Assembly: GCF_009796285.1 (NCBI RefSeq)
Contig: NZ_CP047020.1
Span: 3,782,001-3,846,000, forward strand
Reading direction: 5' to 3'
From: Streptomyces broussonetiae
Lineage (GTDB): Bacteria > Actinomycetota > Actinomycetes > Streptomycetales > Streptomycetaceae
DNA: 64,000 nucleotides
Below, one piece after another: positions 16,867 to 26,253 of this stretch. The number at the start of each line of letters is the position of its first letter. The first letter of the stretch is position 1. The notes beneath the pieces were generated by a model. The model did no database searches. It saw only the letters and a list, made by a program, of their open reading frames with translations, and was not told the DNA's origin. Made by a program: the position numbers and the translations under genes.

Positions 16867-18133
16867 AGCCAGCCGCACCCATGACTTCGTGGGGATCGGG
16901 CTCGGCCCCTTCAACCTCGGCCTCGCCTGCCTGACCGAGCCGATCACCGAACTGGACGGCGTCTTCCTGGAGTCCAAGGCGGACTTCGAGTGGCACGCCG
17001 GGATGTTCCTGGACGGCGCCCACCTCCAGACCCCGTTCATGTCGGACCTGGTCACCCTCGCGGACCCGACCTCGCCGTACTCCTTCCTCAACTACCTGAA
17101 GGAGAAGGGCCGGCTGTACTCGTTCTACATCCGCGAGAGCTTCTATCCGCTGCGGGTCGAGTACGACGACTACTGCCGCTGGGCGGCGAACAAACTCGGC
17201 CGCGTGCGGTTCTCCACGACGGTCACCGAGGTGACGTACGAGGACGAGGTGTACGTCCTCCGCACGGACACCGGAGTGACGTACCGCGCCCGGCACCTGG
17301 TCCTCGGCACCGGCACGGTCCCCTACGTGCCGCCCGCCTGCCGGGGCCTGTCCGGCGACTTCCTGCACAACGCGCAGTACATGCACCGCAAGACGGAGCT
17401 GCAGACGAAGAAGTCCATCACCATCGTCGGCAGCGGTCAGAGCGCGGCCGAGATCTACTACGAACTGCTCGCCGAGATCGACACGCGCGGCTACGAACTG
17501 AACTGGGTCACCCGCTCGCCGCGCTTCTTCCCGCTCGAATACACCAAGCTGACCCTGGAGATGACCTCTCCGGACTACATCGACTACTTCCGCGCCCTGC
17601 CCGAGGAGACCCGCTACCGCCTGGAGAAGCAGCAGAAGGGCCTGTTCAAGGGCATCAACTCGGACCTGATCGACTCGATCTTCGACCTCCTCTACCAGAA
17701 GAACGTGGAGAGCGGCGACCGCCCGGTCCCGACCCGCCTGCTCACCAACTCCTCGTTGAACACCGCGACTTACCAGGACGGCAGCTACACCCTCGGCTTC
17801 CGCCAGGACGAGCAGGACAAGGACTTCGAGATCAGCAGCGAGGGCCTGGTGCTGGCCACCGGCTACCACTACGAGCCGCCCGCGTTCCTCGCCCCGGTCC
17901 GCGACCGGCTCCGCTTCGACGGCCACGGCCGCTTCGACGTCGCCCGCAACTACAGCGTCGACACCACCGGCCGCGGCGTCTTCCTGCAGAACGCCGGCGT
18001 GCACACCCACAGCATCACCAGCCCCGACCTGGGCATGGGCGCGTACCGCAACAGCTGCATCATCCGTGAGCTGCTCGGCACCGAGTACTACCCGGTCGAG
18101 AAGACCATCGCCTTCCAGGAGTTCGCAGTATGA
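16850..18133 (+). CDS. desB: Cadaverine N-monooxygenase
   Basis: A 427-residue FAD/NADPH enzyme that N-hydroxylates cadaverine. It has the FAD-binding GIGLGPFNLGLAC, the NADPH-binding IVGSGQSAAEIYYEL, and the C-terminal LATGYHYEPP typical of the IucD/PvdA family. The reading frame must start at TTG 16850, inside desA, with GGGAGA 5 nt upstream. An ATG is not available before the FAD motif. The stop overlaps the desC start (ATGA). Confidence 0.94.
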   Translation: MTALPEASRTHDFVGIGLGPFNLGLACLTEPITELDGVFLESKADFEWHAGMFLDGAHLQTPFMSDLVTLADPTSPYSFLNYLKEKGRLYSFYIRESFYPLRVEYDDYCRWAANKLGRVRFSTTVTEVTYEDEVYVLRTDTGVTYRARHLVLGTGTVPYVPPACRGLSGDFLHNAQYMHRKTELQTKKSITIVGSGQSAAEIYYELLAEIDTRGYELNWVTRSPRFFPLEYTKLTLEMTSPDYIDYFRALPEETRYRLEKQQKGLFKGINSDLIDSIFDLLYQKNVESGDRPVPTRLLTNSSLNTATYQDGSYTLGFRQDEQDKDFEISSEGLVLATGYHYEPPAFLAPVRDRLRFDGHGRFDVARNYSVDTTGRGVFLQNAGVHTHSITSPDLGMGAYRNSCIIRELLGTEYYPVEKTIAFQEFAV

Positions 18134-18660
18134 CCTTCGCCTTCCGCCCCCTCGACCCCCTCAAGGACGCCGAGCTGCTGCACGGCTGGGTCACCCATCC
18201 CAAGGCGGCCTTCTGGATGATGCAGGACGCCACCCTGGTGGACGTCGAGCGGGCCTACATGGAGATCGCGGCCGACGAGCACCACCACGCGCTGCTCGGG
18301 CTCCAAGGCGGTGAACCGGCCTTCCTGATGGAGTACTACGATCCGGCGCACCGCGAACTGGTCGGTCTGTACGAGCCGTTGCCCGGCGACGTCGGCATGC
18401 ACTTCCTGACTCCGGCGACGGACACCCCGGTGCACGGGTTCACCAGGGCCGTCATCACCGCCGTGCTGGCCCGCCTCTTCGAGGACCCGGCGACCGAGCG
18501 CGTCGTCGTCGAACCGGACGTGGCCAACCGGGCCGTCCACGCCCTGAACGAGGCCGTCGGGTTCGTGCCCGAACGCGAGATCCGAAAGCCGGAGAAGCAG
18601 GCTCTGCTGAGCTTCTGCACACGGGAGCAGTTCCTGACGGCGACGGGGGTGGCCGTATGA
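18130..18660 (+). CDS. desC: Acyl-CoA-dependent N-acyltransferase of desferrioxamine synthesis
   Basis: A 176-residue GNAT-like acyltransferase of the IucB/RhbD type. It acylates N-hydroxycadaverine with succinyl-CoA or acetyl-CoA to the hydroxamate units. Conserved segments are LLHGWVTHPKAAFWMM near the N-terminus and the C-terminal VVEPDVANRAVHALNEAVGF, which forms the CoA-binding fold. It overlaps desB and desD by 4 nt each, so the operon is fully coupled. Confidence 0.93.
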   Translation: MTFAFRPLDPLKDAELLHGWVTHPKAAFWMMQDATLVDVERAYMEIAADEHHHALLGLQGGEPAFLMEYYDPAHRELVGLYEPLPGDVGMHFLTPATDTPVHGFTRAVITAVLARLFEDPATERVVVEPDVANRAVHALNEAVGFVPEREIRKPEKQALLSFCTREQFLTATGVAV

Positions 18661-20429
18661 CCCTCGCCGACACCGTGGCCCATCTGTCCCCCGAGCGCTG
18701 GGAGCAGGCCAACCGGCAGCTCATACGCAAGGCGCTCGCCGAGTTCGCTCACGAGCGCCTGCTCACGCCCGAGGCCCTCGACGACGGACGGTACGTCGTC
18801 CGCAGTGACGACGGGCTCACCGCGTACCGGTTCACCGCCGTGCGGCGGGCCCTCGACCACTGGCAGGTCGACGCCGGCTCCCTCACCCGGCACCGTGACG
18901 GCGCCGAACTCCCGCTCGCCGCAATGGACTTCCTCATCGAGCTGCAGCAGACCCTGGGGCTGAGCGAGGAGATCCTGCCGGTCTACCTGGAGGAGATCTC
19001 CTCCACCCTCTCGGGCACCTGCTACAAGCTGACCAAGCCCCGCGTCACCTCCGCGGAGCTGGCCGGCAGCGGCTTCCAGGCGATCGAGGCCGGGATGACC
19101 GAGGGCCACCCGTGCTTCGTCGCGAACAACGGGCGGCTCGGGTTCGGCATCCACGAGTACCTGTCGTACGCCCCGGAGACCGCGAGCCAGGTGCGGCTGG
19201 TGTGGCTGGCCGCGCACCGCTCGCGGGCCGCTTTCACGGCGGGCGTCGGGATCGCGTACGAGGACTTCATCCGGCAGGAGCTGGGCGAGGAGACCCTCGA
19301 ACGGTTCCACGCGACGCTGACCGCGCAGGGGCTCGACCCCGCCGACCACCTACTCATCCCCGTCCACCCCTGGCAGTGGTGGAACAAGCTGTCCGTCACC
19401 TTCGCCGCCGAGGTGGCCCGGCGGCACCTGGTCTGCCTCGGCGAGGGCGACGACGAGTACCTGGCCCAGCAGTCCATCCGGACCTTCTTCAACAGCAGCG
19501 ACCCGCACAAGCACTATGTGAAGACGGCCCTGTCCGTGCTCAACATGGGCTTCATGCGCGGGCTGTCCGCCGCCTACATGGAGGCGACCCCGGCGATCAA
19601 CGACTGGCTGGCCCAGCTGATCGAGGACGACCCGGTGCTCAGGTCCACCGGCCTGAGCATCATCCGGGAGCGGGCGGCCGTGGGCTACCGGCACCTGGAG
19701 TACGAGAAGGCCACCGACCCCTGCTCGCCGTACCGCAAGATGCTGGCCGCGCTGTGGCGGGAGAGCCCGGTGCCCACGCTGAAGGACGGTGAGTCCCTCG
19801 CGACCATGGCCTGCCTGCTGCACCTGGACCATGCCGGCGCCTCCTTCGCGGGCGCGCTGATCGACCGCTCCGGGCTCACGCCCACCGAGTGGCTGCGGCA
19901 GTACCTGCGGGCGTACTACACCCCGCTGCTGCACAGCTTCTACGCCTACGACCTGGTGTTCATGCCGCACGGCGAGAACGTGATCCTGGTGCTGAAGGAC
20001 GGGGCCGTGCAGCGGGCCGTCTACAAGGACATCGCCGAGGAGATCGCGGTGATGGACCCGGACGCGGCGCTGCCGCCCGAGGTGCGGCGGATCCGCGTCG
20101 AGGTGCCCGAGGACAAGAAGCTCCTGTCGATCTTCACCGACGTCTTCGACTGCTTCTTCCGTTTCCTGGCCGCGAACCTCGCCGGCGAGGGCATCCTGGC
20201 GGAGGACGGCTTCTGGCGCACGGTCGCCGAGGTCACCCGCGAGTATCAGGACGCGAACCCCCAACTGGCCGAGAAGTTCCGACAGTACGACATGTTCGCC
20301 CCCGAGTTCGCCCTGTCCTGCCTCAACCGGCTCCAGCTGCGCAACAACGAGCAGATGGTGGACCTCGCCGATCCGTCCGGCGCGCTCCAGCTGGTGGGCA
20401 CCCTGGAGAACCCGATCGCCGGGTTCTGA
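18657..20429 (+). CDS. desD: NRPS-independent siderophore synthetase (desferrioxamine trimerisation and cyclisation)
   Basis: A 590-residue IucA/IucC-family synthetase that uses ATP to join and cyclise three N-hydroxy-N-succinylcadaverine units to desferrioxamine E. The linear B form uses one acetylated unit. Family segments are EGHPCFVANNGRLGFGIHEY, LIPVHPWQWWNKL and SSDPHKHYVKTALSV for nucleotide and substrate binding, then MPHGENVILVLKDG. The C-terminal FhuF-like part holds DCFFRFLAANLAGEG. The length is typical. A strong hairpin closes the operon 11 nt after the stop. Confidence 0.95.
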   Translation: MTLADTVAHLSPERWEQANRQLIRKALAEFAHERLLTPEALDDGRYVVRSDDGLTAYRFTAVRRALDHWQVDAGSLTRHRDGAELPLAAMDFLIELQQTLGLSEEILPVYLEEISSTLSGTCYKLTKPRVTSAELAGSGFQAIEAGMTEGHPCFVANNGRLGFGIHEYLSYAPETASQVRLVWLAAHRSRAAFTAGVGIAYEDFIRQELGEETLERFHATLTAQGLDPADHLLIPVHPWQWWNKLSVTFAAEVARRHLVCLGEGDDEYLAQQSIRTFFNSSDPHKHYVKTALSVLNMGFMRGLSAAYMEATPAINDWLAQLIEDDPVLRSTGLSIIRERAAVGYRHLEYEKATDPCSPYRKMLAALWRESPVPTLKDGESLATMACLLHLDHAGASFAGALIDRSGLTPTEWLRQYLRAYYTPLLHSFYAYDLVFMPHGENVILVLKDGAVQRAVYKDIAEEIAVMDPDAALPPEVRRIRVEVPEDKKLLSIFTDVFDCFFRFLAANLAGEGILAEDGFWRTVAEVTREYQDANPQLAEKFRQYDMFAPEFALSCLNRLQLRNNEQMVDLADPSGALQLVGTLENPIAGF

Positions 20430-20439
20430 CCAGAACGGG

Positions 20440-20474
20440 CGGGCACCCCGGTGTACGGTCCACCGGGGTGCCCG
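20440..20474. terminator. Bidirectional terminator after desD
   Basis: A perfect 14-bp stem, CGGGCACCCCGGTG with CACCGGGGTGCCCG, has a 7-nt loop. It lies between the convergent desD and hexosaminidase genes. Confidence 0.85.
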
Positions 20475-20485
20475 TCGTGATCAAC

Positions 20486-22096
20486 CTATCCCGCCGGCCA
20501 CGGCACCTGCGGCGAGCGGTAGTAGCCGATCCCGAGCGCGTCCCAGCGCGGGGCCTGCGCGGCCAGGCGCACCTTGTAGGTGTTCCAGTCGTGCGTGGCC
20601 GCCGGGGACCAGCCCAGCTCGGCCGCGCCGGGAAGACGCGGGAACGCCATGTAGTCGATGTCGGCGGACGTCTTCAGGGTCTCGGACCACAGGGGCGCCT
20701 CCACCCCCCGGATCGCCGAGGCCGGGGCACCCGGCAGATAGCTCCCCGGATCCCAGTCGTACGACCGCTGCACCTCCACCAGGCCCGCCCAGGTGAGCCC
20801 CAGCCTGGTGTCCTTGGTGTACTTCATGTCGAGGTACACCCGGTCGGCCGGGGACAGGACCAGCCCGGTGCCGTTCCGGGCGGCCGTGACGACCTGTTCC
20901 TTGTCGGCTGCGCTGGTGCTGTCCAGGCCCCAGTACTGGGCGATCGCGCCCTTGACCGGGTGGGCGCCGGTCAGCTGGTGCCAGCCGATGACCGTCTTGC
21001 CGTACTTCGCGACGACGGGCTGCACCCGGTCCATGAAGGTCACGTAGTCGGCGTGGCTGGTGGAGTGCGCCTCGTCACCGCCTATGTGGAGGTAGCGGCC
21101 GGGAGTCAGCGCGGCCAGCTCGCGTACGACGTCGTCCACGAAGTCGTAGGTCACCTGCCTGGGCACGCACAGCGAGCTGAAGCCGACCTTGGTGCCGGTG
21201 TAGAGCGGGGGTGCCTGGTCGTTGCAGTTCAGCTGGGCGTAGGAGGCGAGGGCCGCGTTGCTGTGGCCGGGCATGTCGATCTCGGGGACGACCTCCAGAT
21301 AGCGGGAGGCGGCGTAGGAGACGATCTCCCGGTACTGGGCCTTGGTGTAGAAGCCGCCCTTGCCGCCGCCGACCTCGGTGGAGCCGCCGTAGGTCGCAAG
21401 GCGCGGCCAGGAGTCGATGGCGATGCGCCAGCCCTGGTCGTCGCTGAGGTGCAGATGCAGCTCGTTGATCTTGTAGAGGGCCAGTTCGTCGATGTACCGC
21501 TTGACCTGGGCGACGGTGAAGAAGTGCCGGGAGACGTCCAGCATGGCGCCGCGGTAGGCGTAGCGGGGACGGTCCTCGATGGTGCCGCCGGCGATCCGCC
21601 AGGCGCCGGACCGCACGCTCTGCACGGTCTTCTTCTCGACGGCGGACGGCAGGAGCTGACGCAGCGTCTGCACACCGTGGAAGAGGCCCGCGGGGGCGCT
21701 CGCGACGATGGTGACACCGTCGGCACCACTGTGCAGCCGGTAGCCCTCGGCGCCCAAGTCGCCCTGGGCGAGGTGGAGTCGGATGCCGCCGGCGCCGTGC
21801 TCGGTGAGCGGCAGCGGGTAGCCGGTGGAGGGCCTGAGGATGGCGGCGAGGTACGCGCCGATGCTGCGGACCTCGGGGGTGGCGTCGACGCGGACGCTGG
21901 TGCCCCGGGTGATGCGGTAGGGGGTGCCGCCCGGTGCGACCGAGGCGGGCGCCGGGACCACCCGGCCAAGGGGGGTGGGGGCGGCGGCTGCTGCGGCGGG
22001 GGCGGCACCGAGGGTGAAGGCCCCGGCAGCCGCGACGAGCAGCAGGGACCCGAGGATGCGAGGTGTTCGGGGAGTTGTGCTGTGGTTGCGTCTCAC
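20486..22096 (-). CDS. Secreted GH20 beta-N-acetylhexosaminidase
   Basis: A 536-residue exported enzyme that removes terminal GlcNAc from chito-oligosaccharides. The signal peptide covers about residues 1-39 (Arg/His N-terminus, hydrophobic core, poly-Ala cleavage region). A GH20 N-terminal accessory domain is followed by the catalytic barrel from about residue 175 (YRGAMLDVSRHFFTV). The Asp-Glu pair for substrate-assisted catalysis is D341-E342 in HIGGDEAHST. A dre site just upstream indicates DasR control by glucosamine-6-phosphate. The start has GGGAG 4 nt upstream. Confidence 0.93.
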   Translation of the reverse strand: MRRNHSTTPRTPRILGSLLLVAAAGAFTLGAAPAAAAAAPTPLGRVVPAPASVAPGGTPYRITRGTSVRVDATPEVRSIGAYLAAILRPSTGYPLPLTEHGAGGIRLHLAQGDLGAEGYRLHSGADGVTIVASAPAGLFHGVQTLRQLLPSAVEKKTVQSVRSGAWRIAGGTIEDRPRYAYRGAMLDVSRHFFTVAQVKRYIDELALYKINELHLHLSDDQGWRIAIDSWPRLATYGGSTEVGGGKGGFYTKAQYREIVSYAASRYLEVVPEIDMPGHSNAALASYAQLNCNDQAPPLYTGTKVGFSSLCVPRQVTYDFVDDVVRELAALTPGRYLHIGGDEAHSTSHADYVTFMDRVQPVVAKYGKTVIGWHQLTGAHPVKGAIAQYWGLDSTSAADKEQVVTAARNGTGLVLSPADRVYLDMKYTKDTRLGLTWAGLVEVQRSYDWDPGSYLPGAPASAIRGVEAPLWSETLKTSADIDYMAFPRLPGAAELGWSPAATHDWNTYKVRLAAQAPRWDALGIGYYRSPQVPWPAG

Positions 22097-22112
22097 ATGC
22101 GCTCCCTTCAGA

Positions 22113-22128
22113 TGTGGTCGAGACCACT
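22113..22128. promoter_or_regulatory. DasR-responsive element (dre)
   Basis: TGTGGTCGAGACCACT fits the dre consensus built around TGGTCTAGACCA. It lies 17 nt before the hexosaminidase start. DasR binding there would repress the gene until glucosamine-6-phosphate accumulates. Confidence 0.85.
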
Positions 22129-22258
22129 CTCCCGCAGTTCGGACGGAACAGTCCCTCCACGGTGGAAATCATCCGGAAGGACGGCACCCGGACCTTCAAC
22201 GCCGGGGAGCGTCGACCGGTGCGTCCGGCTGCCGGAGGGGGTTGCTCCCCGGCCGGGC

Positions 22259-22300
22259 GGGCGGTCCTCGAGCGCGTCCGAGGGCGCGTGAGGACCGTCC
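22259..22300 (-). terminator. Hairpin terminator after the metallophosphoesterase gene
   Basis: GGCGGTCCTC pairs with GAGGACCGTCC around a G+C-rich loop, about 20 nt past the leftward phosphatase stop. It separates that gene from the hexosaminidase promoter. Confidence 0.6.
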
Positions 22301-22319
22301 GCCGCGTTCCTGCTTCTTC

Positions 22320-23894
22320 CTACTTCGCCCGGCGGGACACCGTGAAGTGGTCGATGCGGTCGCCGGTCTCGGCGATGCCCGACACCGTCAGCGTGGTCTG
22401 CCGGCCGCGCGGGGCGGGGGCGACGTCCACGCGCAGGAAGGAGTAGTTGAGGTAGCGCACCCGGGACCAGGTGACCGTCTCGTTCACCTTGCCGTCCTTG
22501 GTGTTGATGAAGGACGCGACCGAGTCGACCTCGTGCTCGTGGCCCTCGTAGGAGTCCGGGGCGCTGAACGCGTACAGGCTGCGGCCCGCCGCGCCGGCGG
22601 TGACGTAGACCACGCCCTCGGTCTCGGGGTAGGCGGTGCCGCCGATCGGGAGCTTCTTGGTGACGGCGCCGGCCTTGATGACGTCGGTGCGCTCGTACTG
22701 GTGGTTGTGGTCGTTGATGACCAGGTCCACCTGGTACTTCTCGAACAGCGGCACCCACTCCTGGCGCACGCCCCCCTCCGAGGCGTGCGCCGTGGACGTG
22801 CAGTACGCGCAGTGGTGGAAGAAGACGATGACGAAGTCGATGTCGTCACGGGCCCGGAACCTCTTCAGCTGGGCTTCGAACCACTTGGTCTGGGTTCCAC
22901 CGGAAATACCCAGGTTCACCGGGATCTCGAAGGAGACGTCGTTGGGGTCCAGCGAGATGATCGCCGTGTTGCCGTGGACGAAGGAGTAGACGCCCGGCAG
23001 GTTCTCCTCGTCCGGACCGTTGTCCGGGAGGGTCCAGCGGGCCTGCTCGCCGCCGTAGCCGTTGGGCGAGTACCAGGCCTCCATGTCGTGGTTGCCGTAG
23101 GAGACCATCCACGGGATCTGCTTGGCGACCGACTCGGTCTGGGCGAGGAACTGGTCCCAGGTGCGCGAGTCGAAGCCCGTGTCGGTGGACTTGCCCTGGC
23201 CGGCCGGGTCGCCGTACGCGATGTCGCCGGCATGCAGGTGGAAGGCCGGGTTCTGGCCGAGGATCAGGCTGTCGTTGGCCAGCGCGTGGTAGCTGACGCC
23301 CTGGTCGCCGAAGGCCGTGAAGGTGAACGGCGCCTTGTGGGCGGGGGCGGTGGTGAAGGTGCCCAGGGTGCCCAGCAGGTGCGGCTCGGCCGGGTCGAAG
23401 CCCTCGTGGCCGACGCCGTAGTAGTACGTCTTCCCGGGGCGCAGGTGGGTGAGGCGGGCGTGCAGGTAGTACTGCGTGTGGTCGCCGCTCGCGCCGACAC
23501 CGGCCGGGGTGTAGAGGGTGCGGACCTCGGCCTCGATCTTGCGCGAGAGGTCCCAGGGGCGGGCACCGATGCGGATGAACGGCTTCTTCACCGCGACCGG
23601 CACCTGCCAGGAGACGGTCATCTCGGTGCGCGCGTCGGCGCCGTAGGCCAGGTGCCGGCCGAAGGGGGCCACGAGGGCGCCGTCGACCGTCTCGGTGGCG
23701 GTGCGCTGCGTGGGCACGGCCGCCTGGGCGGTGGCGCCCGTCACGAAGGCGCCGCCCGAGACGGCACCGAGCGTCACTGCACCGCCTCTGATCATCGTGC
23801 GCCGCGAGAATCTCGCGCGCAGGTACTCGTGCTGCTCGGCCATACTCATGCGCTCGGCGAGCCGGTCGGGTACTCCCATACGAGGAATGTCCAT
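22320..23894 (-). CDS. Tat-exported purple-acid-type metallophosphoesterase
   Basis: A 524-residue secreted phosphatase. The long N-terminal leader contains SRRTMIRGG and a hydrophobic stretch ending in AQA, i.e. a Tat signal. A fibronectin-like domain follows (about residues 75-185, MTVSWQVPV and LRPGKTYYYGVGH). The catalytic metallophosphatase domain has the five metal motifs: FGDQG, GDIAYGD, YGNHDME, FFHH and NDHNHQYER. This matches actinobacterial purple acid phosphatases. The start at ATG 23894 has only a weak site (CAGG); ATG 23879 is an alternative with none. Regulation by phosphate is plausible but no PHO box was identified. Confidence 0.85.
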   Translation of the reverse strand: MDIPRMGVPDRLAERMSMAEQHEYLRARFSRRTMIRGGAVTLGAVSGGAFVTGATAQAAVPTQRTATETVDGALVAPFGRHLAYGADARTEMTVSWQVPVAVKKPFIRIGARPWDLSRKIEAEVRTLYTPAGVGASGDHTQYYLHARLTHLRPGKTYYYGVGHEGFDPAEPHLLGTLGTFTTAPAHKAPFTFTAFGDQGVSYHALANDSLILGQNPAFHLHAGDIAYGDPAGQGKSTDTGFDSRTWDQFLAQTESVAKQIPWMVSYGNHDMEAWYSPNGYGGEQARWTLPDNGPDEENLPGVYSFVHGNTAIISLDPNDVSFEIPVNLGISGGTQTKWFEAQLKRFRARDDIDFVIVFFHHCAYCTSTAHASEGGVRQEWVPLFEKYQVDLVINDHNHQYERTDVIKAGAVTKKLPIGGTAYPETEGVVYVTAGAAGRSLYAFSAPDSYEGHEHEVDSVASFINTKDGKVNETVTWSRVRYLNYSFLRVDVAPAPRGRQTTLTVSGIAETGDRIDHFTVSRRAK

Positions 23895-24067
23895 GGCGCC
23901 TGAAAATGGTCCACATCCCCAACGAGATGCAAGACACAGCATGGCCATCCGGAGAACAGAGATCCAACAGCCCCAAGTCCGGACCAAGGCGGCACCAAGA
24001 AAGGACCTCTGCCCGAAATCGGGCACGTTTCTTGCGAAACCGGCGCCGGTGGCTCAGGATCTACCGG

Positions 24068-24325
24068 GTGCACGACGAACTCGTAGATCATCTGACGCGG
24101 TCCACGCCCCTGAGCCGGGGCGAGGCGCTGCGGGTGGTCCAGGACGTGCTCGCCTTCTTCGACGAGACGACCCAGGACTTCGTCCGTCGCCGCCACCGTG
24201 AACTCCAGGCCCAGGGCCTGGTCAACACGGAGATCTTCGAACGGATCGAGGCGGACCTGAAATACCGGGCGGTGGCGCCGCCGGAGCTGACGCTCAGGCA
24301 GCTGCGCCGCATGGTCTACGGCTGA
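24068..24325 (+). CDS. Small conserved protein upstream of glmS
   Basis: An 85-residue, mostly helical, charged protein beginning VHDELVDHLTRSTPLSRGEA. The middle FFDETTQDFVRRRHRELQAQG looks amphipathic or coiled. GTG 24068 is chosen because CAGGA lies 8 nt upstream; the frame remains open further upstream with lower-quality residues. It ends 26 nt before glmS on the same strand and is probably co-transcribed with it. I do not recognise a function. Confidence 0.65.
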   Translation: MHDELVDHLTRSTPLSRGEALRVVQDVLAFFDETTQDFVRRRHRELQAQGLVNTEIFERIEADLKYRAVAPPELTLRQLRRMVYG

Positions 24326-24351
24326 GATGCCAGGCTGAGAGATACCTGTAT

Positions 24352-26169
24352 ATGTGCGGAATTGTCGGATACATCGGGAAGCGTGACGTGGCCCCCCTCC
24401 TCCTCGAGGGCCTGCAGCGGCTGGAATACCGCGGCTACGACTCCGCGGGCATCGTCGTCTCCTCCCCCAAGGCGCCCGGCCTGAAGATGGTCAAGGCCAA
24501 GGGCCGGGTGCGCGACCTGGAGGCCAAGGTCCCGGCGCGCTTCAAGGGCACCACGGGCATCGCCCACACCCGCTGGGCCACCCACGGCGCCCCCTCCGAC
24601 GTCAACGCCCACCCGCACATGTCGGCCGACAACAAGGTCGCCGTCGTGCACAACGGCATCATCGACAACGCCGCCGACCTGCGCCGCAAGCTGGAGGCGG
24701 ACGGCGTCGAGTTCCTCTCCGAGACCGACACCGAGGTCCTCACCCACCTCATCGCCCGCGCCACCGCCGAGAAGCTCGAGGACAAGGTCCGCCAGGCGGT
24801 CCGCGTGATCGAGGGCACCTACGGCATCGCGGTGCTGCACGCCGACTTCCCCGACCGCATCGTGGTGGCCCGCAACGGCTCCCCGGTCGTCCTCGGCATC
24901 GGCGAGAAGGAGATGTTCGTCGCGTCCGACATCGCCGCCCTGGTCATGCACACCCGCCAGATAGTGACCCTCGACGACGGCGAGATGGCCACGCTCAAGG
25001 CCGACGACTTCCGCACCTACACCACCGAGGGCACGCGGACGACGTCCGAGCCCACGACGGTGGAGTGGGAGGCCGAGTCGTACGACATGGGCGGCCACGA
25101 CACCTACATGCACAAGGAGATCTTCGAGCAGCCCGACGCCGTGGACCGCGTGCTGCGCGGCCGCATCGACGACCGCTTCTCCACCGTGCACCTCGGCGGC
25201 CTCAACCTCGACGCCCGCGAGGCCCGGCAGATCCGCCGCGTGAAGATCCTCGGCTGCGGCACCTCGTACCACGCGGGCATGATCGGCGCCCAGATGATCG
25301 AGGAGCTGGCCCGCATCCCCGCCGACGCCGAGCCCGCCTCCGAGTTCCGCTACCGCAACGCGGTCGTCGACCCCGACACCCTGTACGTCGCCGTCTCCCA
25401 GTCCGGTGAGACCTACGACGTCCTCGCCGCCGTCCAGGAGCTCAAGCGCAAGGGCGCCAAGGTCTTCGGCGTCGTCAACGTCGTCGGCTCGGCGATCGCG
25501 CGCGAGGCCGACGCCGGGATCTACGTCCACGCCGGTCCCGAGGTCTGCGTGGTCTCGACGAAGTGCTTCACGAACATGACGGTGGCCTTCGCCCTCCTCG
25601 CCCTGCACCTCGGCCGCACCCGTGACCTCTCGGTCCGCGACGGCAAGCGGATCATCGAGGGCCTGCGCAGGCTGCCGGACCAGATCACCGAGATCCTCAA
25701 GCAGGAGGAGCAGATCAAGGAGCTGGCCGAGCTGTACGCCGACGCCCGCTCGATGCTCTTCATCGGCCGCGTGCGGGGCTACCCGGTGGCCCGCGAGGCC
25801 TCCCTCAAGCTCAAGGAGGTCTCCTACATCCACGCCGAGGCCTACCCCGCCTCCGAGCTGAAGCACGGCCCGCTGGCCCTGATCGAGCCGGCGCTGCCGA
25901 CGGTCGCGATCGTCCCCGACGACGATCTGCTGGAGAAGAACCGCGCCGCCCTGGAGGAGATCAAGGCCCGCAGCGGCAAGATCCTCGCGGTGGCCCACCA
26001 GCAGCAGGACAAGGCCGACCAGACGATCGTCGTCCCCAAGAACGAGGACGAGCTGGACCCGATCCTGATGGGCATCCCGCTGCAGCTGCTCGCGTACCAC
26101 ACGGCCAAGGCCCTCGGCCGGGACATCGACAAGCCGAGGAACCTCGCCAAGTCGGTGACGGTGGAGTAG
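24352..26169 (+). CDS. glmS: Glutamine-fructose-6-phosphate aminotransferase
   Basis: A 605-residue enzyme making glucosamine-6-phosphate from fructose-6-phosphate and glutamine, the entry to cell-wall amino sugars. The mature N-terminal nucleophile is Cys2 in MCGIVGYIG. The glutaminase domain (1-240) includes HTRWATHGAPSDVNAHPH. Two SIS isomerase domains follow (LGCGTSYHAGMIG, SQSGETYDVLAA, then IGRVRGYPVAREASLKLKE and HGPLALIEP). It ends in AKSVTVE, the usual C-terminus. Its product is the DasR effector, tying it to the hexosaminidase locus. A strong hairpin follows. Confidence 0.94.
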   Translation: MCGIVGYIGKRDVAPLLLEGLQRLEYRGYDSAGIVVSSPKAPGLKMVKAKGRVRDLEAKVPARFKGTTGIAHTRWATHGAPSDVNAHPHMSADNKVAVVHNGIIDNAADLRRKLEADGVEFLSETDTEVLTHLIARATAEKLEDKVRQAVRVIEGTYGIAVLHADFPDRIVVARNGSPVVLGIGEKEMFVASDIAALVMHTRQIVTLDDGEMATLKADDFRTYTTEGTRTTSEPTTVEWEAESYDMGGHDTYMHKEIFEQPDAVDRVLRGRIDDRFSTVHLGGLNLDAREARQIRRVKILGCGTSYHAGMIGAQMIEELARIPADAEPASEFRYRNAVVDPDTLYVAVSQSGETYDVLAAVQELKRKGAKVFGVVNVVGSAIAREADAGIYVHAGPEVCVVSTKCFTNMTVAFALLALHLGRTRDLSVRDGKRIIEGLRRLPDQITEILKQEEQIKELAELYADARSMLFIGRVRGYPVAREASLKLKEVSYIHAEAYPASELKHGPLALIEPALPTVAIVPDDDLLEKNRAALEEIKARSGKILAVAHQQQDKADQTIVVPKNEDELDPILMGIPLQLLAYHTAKALGRDIDKPRNLAKSVTVE

Positions 26170-26200
26170 GACGCGCCCCGCACGGACACCACGGCAGAAC

Positions 26201-26236
26201 GGACCCCCACGTGTGCCACCAGACACGTGGGGGTCC
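26201..26236. terminator. Bidirectional terminator after glmS
   Basis: A perfect 14-bp stem, GGACCCCCACGTGT with ACACGTGGGGGTCC, has an 8-nt loop. It lies between the convergent glmS and YaaH-like genes. Confidence 0.85.
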
Positions 26237-26253
26237 CTCGGGTGCTGCTCGAA

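Noticed and set aside
24326..24351. glmS ribozyme before glmS
   Set aside because: The gap is only 26 nt, far too short, and the ribozyme is known mainly from Firmicutes.
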